Shown: positions 1-4,678 of the stretch, piece by piece
How the letters are laid out: each line of letters starts with the position of its first letter
Position numbering within the stretch: the stretch's first letter is position 1
The notes under the pieces: generated by a model
Databases searched by the model: none
Told to the model about the DNA's origin: nothing
Seen by the model: the letters and a program-made list of their open reading frames with translations, nothing else
Made by a program: the position numbers and the translations under genes
NCBI GenBank assembly: GCA_002353275.1
Contig: DEJH01000044.1
Location: 1-5,918, forward strand
Length of the DNA: 5,918 nt
Origin: Caryophanales bacterium UBA2753
GTDB lineage: Bacteria > Bacillota_I > Bacilli_A > RFN20 > CAG-826
Direction: 5' to 3'

Positions 1-146
1 CCTATAAAGGGATGATTGGTGACGTCGCTGAAATATTAAGAATCACCTTAACCACGAAAAAGAATTCCCCTAATTTATATTATGTGATGCAAGTCCTTGG
101 ATTAGAGGAATGTCACAGAAGAATTAATCAAGTTCTTTCTAAATGA
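1..146 (+). CDS. 3' end of an unrecognised protein (partial)
   Basis: An open frame enters from the left edge (first whole codon at base 3) and stops at TGA 144-146, giving 48 C-terminal residues. They begin YKGMIGDVAEILRI and end in RRINQVLSK. The piece is mostly helical and charged, with no membrane segment and no catalytic motif that I can name. Codon use is AT-rich like the downstream housekeeping genes. It ends only 9 bases before the inverted repeat and promoter of the tRNA gene, and no T-tract terminator separates them, so read-through into the tRNA is possible. I do not recognise the family. The TGA stop is evidence that this organism does not read TGA as tryptophan. Confidence 0.6.
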   Translation, partial: YKGMIGDVAEILRITLTTKKNSPNLYYVMQVLGLEECHRRINQVLSK

Positions 147-154
147 ATATAAAC

Positions 155-172
155 GGTGGTATAATTACCACC
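155..172 (+). promoter_or_regulatory. tRNA promoter -10 box inside a perfect inverted repeat
   Basis: TATAAT at 160-165 is a consensus -10 box placed so that transcription would start near base 172, five bases before the tRNA. No good -35 box is seen 17 bp upstream; the best match there is TTCTAA at 137-142. The -10 lies within GGTGGTA-TAAT-TACCACC, a perfect 7-bp inverted repeat with a 4-base centre. No T-tract follows the repeat, so it does not look like a terminator of the upstream gene. It could be an operator for a dimeric regulator, or a chance palindrome. Confidence 0.55.
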
Positions 173-176
173 AACT

Positions 177-253
177 GGCCCAATGGAGAAGCGGTTTAAC
201 TCATTGCCCTCTCAAGGCAACATTCACGGGTTCGAATCCCGTTTGGGTCACCA
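177..253 (+). tRNA. tRNA-Glu (anticodon CTC)
   Basis: A full cloverleaf can be drawn. The acceptor stem is GGCCCAA 177-183 with TTGGGTC 243-249 (one G-U pair). The D stem is GAG 186-188 with CTC 200-202. The anticodon stem is TTGCC 204-208 with GGCAA 216-220, around the 7-base loop CTCTCAA, whose anticodon CTC is at 211-213. The variable loop has 5 bases. The T stem is ACGGG 226-230 with CCCGT 238-242, and its loop is TTCGAAT. The discriminator is A250 and CCA is encoded at 251-253. CTC reads GAG, and the GGCCC start is typical of bacterial tRNA-Glu. In a low-GC genome a dedicated CTC isoacceptor is an addition to the usual TTC one. Confidence 0.95.
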
Positions 254-265
254 CGAAATGTTAAT

Positions 266-324
266 ACTCGCTACAAAATTACTGATTAATCAGTAAGAAA
301 CACGATTGTAGCGAGTTTTATTTT
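266..324 (+). terminator. Rho-independent terminator of the tRNA transcript, two-part hairpin
   Basis: ACTCGCTACAA at 266-276 pairs perfectly (11 bp) with TTGTAGCGAGT at 306-316 and is followed by the T-rich tract TTTTATTTT. The 29-base interior is not an ordinary loop: it holds the perfect 14-base palindrome ACTGATTAATCAGT at 281-294, which can fold on its own or pair between two strands. The outer stem plus T-tract gives a convincing terminator for the tRNA unit. The remaining gap to the next promoter (325-380) is AT-rich and shows nothing else. Confidence 0.85.
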
Positions 325-380
325 AGTTTGTAGTTTATATTTCAACGAGCCATAAGGAATTTAATAATTTCATAAAAATG

Positions 381-409
381 TTGAATTAAATATATATTTT
401 CTATATATT
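381..409 (+). promoter_or_regulatory. Sigma-A-type promoter of the secreted DUF6273 gene
   Basis: TTGAAT at 381-386 and TATATT at 404-409 are separated by 17 bp, the optimal spacing for the housekeeping sigma factor of Gram-positive bacteria. The predicted start near 416 gives a leader of about 30 bases that carries the ribosome site GAAGG at 431-435, nine bases before the ATG at 445. The whole segment is very AT-rich, so alternative -10 boxes (several overlapping TATA runs) cannot be excluded. Confidence 0.6.
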
Positions 410-444
410 TTTATCGTTAATTATTACAAAGAAGGTTTGTAAGT

Positions 445-1590
445 ATGAATAAAAAGAAAGTTCTATTATCTGTTACTGCAACATCAATGATTGCTGTCAC
501 CGGTGCTGTTTTAGTTATTAATGGTGGTCTAAATAGTTCATCTGCTTTCGCTACTAATGGCGAGGTTTGGCATCATTATGCCGCCGTTGCACCTACCGAA
601 ACTACTCATGGTAGTAAAGAATTCTGGGCTAGCAGCACTGATGGATGCGCTACCCATACCTTTACCGATCCAGGAGTTACATGTGTTGAGCATAATTTCT
701 CAACTTATGATTCGTTTGCCACTCTAACATGTGATGACGATAGATATGTTCCAAGCGGAAACGAAAGTTTAGGCATCACGCCAATGTTTTCTGCTAAAAA
801 TAAAACTGTTACCTATGGCTTATATCCACAAAAGAACGTGAACGATTCATCTCTAATTGCTGCTCTTAATGCTTTAAAAGACCCAGAATCTAATGGCTGG
901 TATTTATATAATAATGAATATTACGCTAAAGTTGCGGCTAAACCATATGATTCAAGTTACAAATTTGACAATGGCACAACCATCGTAACGGGAACCACTT
1001 ATTGGTTTAAATGCGAGCCTATCGTGTGGAACGTCCTGAGCAATAGCAACGGCAAATGCTACGTCCTCTCGTCGGTTTTGCTCGACGCCCATTATTATTA
1101 CTATGAAACATCTAGCAGAACTATCGGTGGCAAGACTGTTTATGCCAACAACTACGAATACAGCGATATTCGTACATGGCTTAATAATGGCTTCTATAGT
1201 TCTGCATTTGCTTTAGGAAATAGCCATATTCAAACAACAACTGTTAAAAATGGTGCTTCCACAACGAATTCAAAAGATAATCCATATGCATGCGCCAATA
1301 CCGAGGACAAGGTGTTCCTGCCAAGCTATCAGAACTATATCAACGATAGTTATGGCTTCTCAACTTCAACATCTTCAACGAATACCAGATACTGCAGGAC
1401 CACTGACTGGGCTAGAGCAAGAGGCGCTTGGTATTCAACCGGCTATAATGGCTACTATTGGACTCGTTCTCCTCGCAGCGACCACTCCTACAGCGCGTGG
1501 TGTGTCAACGACGATGGTTGCCTCGACGGCAACCGCCGCCCCGTCAACCACAAGTTCGTCAGCGTGCGCCCTGCCATCAAGATTGCGTAG
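445..1590 (+). CDS. Secreted DUF6273 (C-type-lectin/FGE-like) surface protein; candidate DGR target
   Basis: A 381-residue exported protein. Residues 1-36 form a signal peptide: KKK at 3-5, a hydrophobic stretch to about 25, and an AFA cleavage motif at 34-36. Residues 40-85 hold a Cys/Trp-containing module with PTETTHGSKEFW. Residues 121-380 match the DUF6273 pattern: VTYGLYPQ (122-129), EPIVWNVL (191-198), YANNYEYSDIRTWLNNGFY (233-251), DKVFLPSY (288-295), a TTDWARARGAW-like block (319-329), YWTRSP (338-343) and VRPAIKI at the end (374-380). This family has the fold used by many variable binding proteins, so ligand binding at the cell surface is the likely role; the ligand is unknown. Residues 344-377 are encoded by a GC-rich stretch of mostly NNC codons resembling a DGR variable region. 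There is no LPXTG anchor or extra membrane segment, so it may be released or held by partners. Start: ATG 445 with GAAGG at 431-435. The DUF6273 assignment is firm; the DGR role is inference. Confidence 0.88.
   Translation: MNKKKVLLSVTATSMIAVTGAVLVINGGLNSSSAFATNGEVWHHYAAVAPTETTHGSKEFWASSTDGCATHTFTDPGVTCVEHNFSTYDSFATLTCDDDRYVPSGNESLGITPMFSAKNKTVTYGLYPQKNVNDSSLIAALNALKDPESNGWYLYNNEYYAKVAAKPYDSSYKFDNGTTIVTGTTYWFKCEPIVWNVLSNSNGKCYVLSSVLLDAHYYYYETSSRTIGGKTVYANNYEYSDIRTWLNNGFYSSAFALGNSHIQTTTVKNGASTTNSKDNPYACANTEDKVFLPSYQNYINDSYGFSTSTSSTNTRYCRTTDWARARGAWYSTGYNGYYWTRSPRSDHSYSAWCVNDDGCLDGNRRPVNHKFVSVRPAIKIA
1474..1575 (+). other. Candidate DGR variable region (VR) at the 3' end of the DUF6273 gene
   Basis: Codons 344-377 differ sharply from the rest of the gene: 1474-1590 is about 63% GC by hand count, and 26 of these 34 codons end in C. 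Positions where this protein family commonly has asparagine carry AGC, GAC, CAC, TCC, TAC, AGC, AAC, GAC, TGC, GAC, GGC, AAC, CGC, CGC, CCC, AAC and CAC. All of these can be reached from AAC by changing only the first two adenines, and none is a stop. Fixed residues (A351, W352, V354, G358, V367 and the terminal VRPA) sit between them. This is the expected look of adenine-directed mutagenic retrohoming. The template repeat and reverse transcriptase are not in this window, so the assignment rests on pattern alone. Confidence 0.6.
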
Positions 1591-1617
1591 TTTACGAAGC
1601 AATAACCAAAAAAATAT

Positions 1618-1640
1618 AAAGCTCACTTCGGTGGGCTTTT
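1618..1640 (+). terminator. Terminator hairpin with cUUCGg loop after the DUF6273 gene
   Basis: AAAGCTCAC at 1618-1626 pairs with GTGGGCTTT at 1631-1639 (9 bp, one G-U) across the tetraloop TTCG closed by C-G, an exceptionally stable RNA loop. The stem runs into TTTT. It lies 27 bases past the stop codon and is a credible intrinsic terminator, though the T-tract is short. Its place just after a suspected DGR variable region gives it a possible second role, discussed in the findings. Confidence 0.8.
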
Positions 1641-1678
1641 AAATTTGACTAGGAATTTGCTTTTATCGTTTTTTAAAG

Positions 1679-1700
1679 AAAACCCACCTTTTGTGGACTT
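1679..1700 (-). terminator. Minus-strand hairpin ending the IS transcript
   Basis: Read on the minus strand, AAGTCCAC (1700-1693) pairs with GTGGGTTTT (1687-1679) around the loop AAAAG. This makes an 8-bp stem with two G-U pairs, running into TTTTCTTT. It lies 12 bases after the accessory gene stop and is a plausible terminator for the two-gene IS transcript. As it sits at the transposase-distal end of an IS91-type element, it may instead be, or also be, the subterminal hairpin of the rolling-circle origin. Confidence 0.55.
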
Positions 1701-1712
1701 CAATTAATCACT

Positions 1713-2024
1713 TTATTTGCGGTTTTTCTTCTTATATTCATCTAAGAATTGGCTTGGTATGACTGTTCCACCTTTACAAAATGGACATTCGAGTTCTGGA
1801 ACATCAACATCATCGAATTCAAACATTTCTAAAAGAAGGTCATATTCAATTTCATCTTTATGACCGCATTTTAAACAAATGAGCTCGACATATTCATCGT
1901 AAATATCTCTTTTAATAAATTCTTCTACGTCGATATTTGCGTTTTCGAAATAATTATAATCTTCAACTCTTTGTCTTTTTTCTTCTTCTGATACAGGTAT
2001 TTTTTTAGTAATTAGTTTTCGCAT
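1713..2024 (-). CDS. Small zinc-ribbon protein, accessory gene of the IS91-like element
   Basis: A 103-residue acidic protein with two CxxC knuckles, C50-L-K-C53 (followed by GH) and C80-P-F-C83. They are 26 residues apart and suit a single structural zinc ribbon. The N-terminal ~45 residues are charged and probably helical; the C-terminus is basic (KKKNRK). There is no membrane segment or signal. Its ATG (2024-2022) overlaps the transposase stop as TAATG, and a strong GGAGG lies in the end of the transposase gene (2038-2034 on the minus strand), so translation is coupled to the transposase. This arrangement implies a role with the element, perhaps DNA or transposase binding, or regulation. 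No function is known to me. It has no disabling change even though the transposase is broken. Confidence 0.75.
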   Translation of the reverse strand: MRKLITKKIPVSEEEKRQRVEDYNYFENANIDVEEFIKRDIYDEYVELICLKCGHKDEIEYDLLLEMFEFDDVDVPELECPFCKGGTVIPSQFLDEYKKKNRK

Positions 2025-3406
2025 TATGTAGGTCCTCCATAATAAGAAGCTTCATAAGCAAATATCATTTCATATCCACATTGGCATAATAACGGATTAT
2101 ATCCAAATGCCCATAGTATTCCATGCTTATATGTGTTTCTTAAAATAAGTTCATCGATATCTTTGCTCGTAAATAGTTTACTACCACATATGTATTTTTG
2201 ATAACTAGCGTTGCTATAAAACCCATAATATCTAATTTGTTGGAATCCTTTTTCTGGAATGTGGATGATTAATTTCTTGATAAAATCATCAACATTATCA
2301 ACTATTTCTTGTCTACCTAATTTATCTTCCTCGTTAGTAGTGTTGTCATCTTCATGAGGATCGTAATACCAATATATTTTCTTTTCGATTTTATCGTATC
2401 TAGTTAATCTTCTTTCTGATATTGCGGGATGAGATGCATATCTAGCAATATAATTAGCCATTGCTTTTACTGAGCTAATAGAAGTATCACTAGTTTGTTT
2501 TGGACCATAAAAATAGCTACCTTTATTGCATCTTTTCTTTACCGCTTCACATAGTGATTTAATTTGTTTTAGTGATACTTTATTGTTTTCATTTTTCTTA
2601 AATAAGTTAACTATCTTACTCGTGATAGTGAATAAAAATACTTTTCTAAGAGCGTCAAAATGAAGATAATCCGATTTATGAATTACTCCATCCTTAGTTA
2701 TATAGTTTTCAGCGTATAAAACATGGATGTGAGGATGCCATTTCAAATCTCTTCCATAAGTATGAAGAAAACAAATAAAGCCTAGTCTTCTTCCTTCTTA
2801 CTTATATGCCTTTGGAGCGTGTCTTTTAAACATAAAAACAAGTGATTCATTTACCGAAGCAAATAGTTCACCTAGTAATCTTCTGTCTATTCTAAATAAA
2901 GGTCTAAGCTCAGGAGGAATAGTGAAGACTAATTGTCTATGATTCATCTTTAATATTTTCTTAGAAACACTTATGGCAATTTTATCTCGATATTTCTTCC
3001 CACATTTAGGGCAAAATCTCGATTTACATGTTTTAGTGATGATTTGAGTGTTATTACAGTTAGGGCATCTAAAAACAAAGACTCCATTTTTAGGATTTTG
3101 ACAATCCATCATATCAGCGACATTTTTCTTTATTGATTCTCTTATTGGATTATCAGGATTATCGTATTTTGCTAAAAAGGAATCCCAATTATCTAAAAAG
3201 ATATCTTGAATGGAAATATCTCCAATATATTTTCTCCCATCTTTACTGTTATTGATTTTTCTTACTTCATTAAAATATGTTTCTTTACCAGCAAGTCTAG
3301 CAATTCTTAATCTTTCATAAAACTGTGGTTTCTTATAGAATGTATCGTTTTTAAAATCGGAGTTCCTATATTTTTTGCCCATGAGAATATTATAAAAAAT
3401 CTGCAT
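2024..3406 (-). pseudogene. IS91-family Y2 transposase, interrupted by one in-frame TAA
   Basis: The frame from 3406 to 2024 spans 460 residue positions with one stop, TAA at 2800-2798 (position 203). The 17 codons after it continue the family sequence (GFICFLHTYGRDL) into KWHPHIHVL, so no base is missing or added. Domains in order: an N-terminal zinc finger with C114xxC117, C127 and RFC132PKC135; the VFTIPPELRPLF block at 160-171; the HUH metal motif HPHIH at 224-228; and the two-tyrosine motif YIARY at 319-323, the nucleophiles that nick and join single strands in rolling-circle transposition. As it stands, translation would give a 202-residue zinc-finger/N-terminal fragment and possibly a 240-residue catalytic piece from TTG 2746. 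The start at 3406 lacks a clear ribosome site; M9 is an alternative. The lesion looks recent. Confidence 0.9.
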
Positions 3407-3432
3407 CCAAATATCAGGAGGCAGATTTATAG

Positions 3433-3450
3433 GTGATTATTTTTAATCAC
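3433..3450. repeat. Perfect inverted repeat upstream of the IS transposase and the next gene
   Basis: GTGATTA (3433-3439) and TAATCAC (3444-3450) form a perfect 7-bp inverted repeat around TTTT. It lies between two diverging genes, 26 bases before the transposase start and 43 bases before the tocopherol-cyclase-like start. GTGATTAA occurs again at 3485-3492, just before that ATG, where GGTGAT also acts as the ribosome site. The repeat could be the transposase-proximal end of the IS or an operator for either gene. Confidence 0.5.
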
Positions 3451-3493
3451 TTTTGTTCTTAAATATAGTTTATAATACTTGTTGGTGATTAAT

Positions 3494-4621
3494 ATGTTTA
3501 ATAAACATGATATTAAAAGAGATACTTGTCAGCTTAGGGGAAGACAAGCCAAAAAAGGCTATGACTGGTGGTGGCATTCTTTTACTGCCTATAACAAGAA
3601 AACTGGAGAAACTAAACCCTTTTATATTGAATTCTTTTTATGTAATCCAAAACTAGGTAGATTTCGTCCAGTATATGGACAGTTAAAAGAAAATCAAGAA
3701 AAAGGCATTAGGCCATCATATTTGATGGTGAATGTTGGCTGTTGGGGTAAAGACCATAGACAACTCCATAGATTCTTTGGCTGGAAACAAATCCAAGTTA
3801 ACTATAAGTCTCCTTTTGAAATTAGAGCGGATAATTGCTATTTAACGGAAACAGAAACGCATGGAGACGTGAATGTTTCTAAAGCTGACTCTAAAGAGCA
3901 TCCAGAATATATGTCTGACTATGGACATATCAAATGGGATTTAAAAATTAGAAAAGACATTGCCTATAATGTTGGCTATGGCGCATCTACTTTATTTAGA
4001 AAACTTCAATTATTTGAAATGTTTTGGCACGTTGAAGGTATGAAATCCTATTTTGAAGGTAGTATTTTTTTAGACGATGAAGAATATGTAGTTAGAAAAG
4101 AAGATTGCTATGGCTATAGCGATAAAAACTGGGGAAAGAACTTTACTTCTCCTTGGGTGTGGTTATCTTCTAATAACTTAGTAAGTAAAATAAGCGGAAG
4201 AAGATTATGTAACTCTGCCTTTGATGTTGGTGGAGGTAGACCAAAAATTGGCTGTATCGCTTTAAATAGAAAATTATTATCTGCTTTCTATATTGAAGGA
4301 AAAGAATATGAGTTCAATTTCTCTAAATTTTGGACATTTACTAGAACAAGTTTTGATTCCCATGAAACTAGTGATGAGATCTTATGGAGAGTGGAACAAA
4401 AGACTTGGAGAAAGAAAGTAGTGGTTGAAGTGTCTTGTAAAAAAGAAGACATGCTACTTATTAATTATGAATCTCCTGACGGAAAGAAACTCCATAACCG
4501 TTTATGGAATGGAGGAAATGGTAAGGGCACTATATATTTATATAAAGGCAAGAAACTCATTGAAGAGATTTGGGCGGAGAATATTGGCTGCGAATATGGA
4601 GAATATGAGAAAAATAAGTAA
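3494..4621 (+). CDS. Tocopherol-cyclase-like (lipocalin-fold) protein
   Basis: A 375-residue protein from the ATG at 3494. I prefer this start because GGTGAT (3484-3489) sits 4 bases upstream; the frame is open from a TTG at 3479, but that codon has no ribosome site. No signal peptide or membrane segment is seen. Counted from this ATG, the N-terminal half has WWWHSFTAYNKKTGE and PFYIEFFLCNP, and the C-terminal half has WHVEGMKSYFEGSIFLDD and YSDKNWGKNFTSPWVWLSSNN. The last matches the conserved EKNWG...FPxxWFW stretch of plant and cyanobacterial tocopherol cyclases, whose fold is a pair of lipocalin-like beta barrels that bind a hydrophobic ligand. A low-GC Gram-positive is not expected to make tocopherol, so the substrate is unknown; another lipid or terpenoid-quinone-like ligand, or a non-enzymatic role, is possible. 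A TATAAT at 3471-3476 lies very close to the start. Glucokinase follows after 57 bases. Family assignment is good, function open. Confidence 0.75.
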   Translation: MFNKHDIKRDTCQLRGRQAKKGYDWWWHSFTAYNKKTGETKPFYIEFFLCNPKLGRFRPVYGQLKENQEKGIRPSYLMVNVGCWGKDHRQLHRFFGWKQIQVNYKSPFEIRADNCYLTETETHGDVNVSKADSKEHPEYMSDYGHIKWDLKIRKDIAYNVGYGASTLFRKLQLFEMFWHVEGMKSYFEGSIFLDDEEYVVRKEDCYGYSDKNWGKNFTSPWVWLSSNNLVSKISGRRLCNSAFDVGGGRPKIGCIALNRKLLSAFYIEGKEYEFNFSKFWTFTRTSFDSHETSDEILWRVEQKTWRKKVVVEVSCKKEDMLLINYESPDGKKLHNRLWNGGNGKGTIYLYKGKKLIEEIWAENIGCEYGEYEKNK

Positions 4622-4664
4622 AAACTTATAGTATAAAATTTTAAATACACTTATTATTATTTTT

Positions 4665-4668
4665 GGAG
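4665..4668 (+). promoter_or_regulatory. Ribosome binding site of the glucokinase gene
   Basis: GGAG at 4665-4668, ten bases before ATG 4679, fixes the start of the glucokinase; the frame begins directly with the ROK beta strand FAIGIDIGGT. The 57-base gap upstream contains an AT-rich TATAAA (4632-4637) without a good -35 box, so the gene may be read from the preceding gene's promoter. Confidence 0.6.
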
Positions 4669-4678
4669 TTAAACATAT

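Larger units (their letters stand above)
1679..3453 (-). mobile_element. IS91-family (HUH/Y2) insertion sequence with accessory gene; ends uncertain
   Basis: The unit on the minus strand consists of a transposase (3406 to 2024) and a coupled small zinc-ribbon gene (2024 to 1713), followed by a hairpin at 1679-1700. It separates two plus-strand genes and points against both. IS91-type elements move by rolling circle, lack long terminal inverted repeats and do not duplicate the target, so the ends cannot be fixed by eye. I set the limits at the downstream hairpin and at an upstream inverted repeat (3433-3450). The string TTAATCACTTT occurs at both 1704-1714 and 3443-3453. I did not find a clear GTTC/CTTG target at the expected junction, so these limits are approximate. 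Confidence 0.55.

Noticed and set aside
204..253. tRNA 3' end as the attachment site of an integrated element
   Set aside because: No second copy of the tRNA 3' end is found in the window and no integrase gene follows; the IS91-type element does not use tRNA sites.
1435..1626. Minus-strand open frame of 63 codons over the GC-rich 3' end
   Set aside because: It is antisense to the DUF6273 end and open only because of the GC-rich codons; the Ala/Val-rich product resembles no family.
1250..1642. Open frame of 130 codons on the plus strand inside the DUF6273 gene
   Set aside because: It overlaps the real gene in another frame, has no ribosome site, and its sequence is low-complexity with no recognisable domain. 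It is open mainly because the GC-rich 3' end lacks stop codons.
2798..2800. Reading the in-frame stop of the transposase as a reassigned codon
   Set aside because: The stop is TAA, not TGA; TAA ends several other genes here (accessory gene, glucokinase), so reassignment is not credible.
3479..3493. TTG at 3479 as start of the tocopherol-cyclase-like gene
   Set aside because: No ribosome site precedes it, and the GGTGAT at 3484-3489 is placed for the ATG at 3494.
4425..4650. Two short overlapping frames (plus 4425-4631, minus 4465-4650) at the end of the tocopherol-cyclase-like gene
   Set aside because: Both are shadows of the real gene, without ribosome sites or recognisable content.
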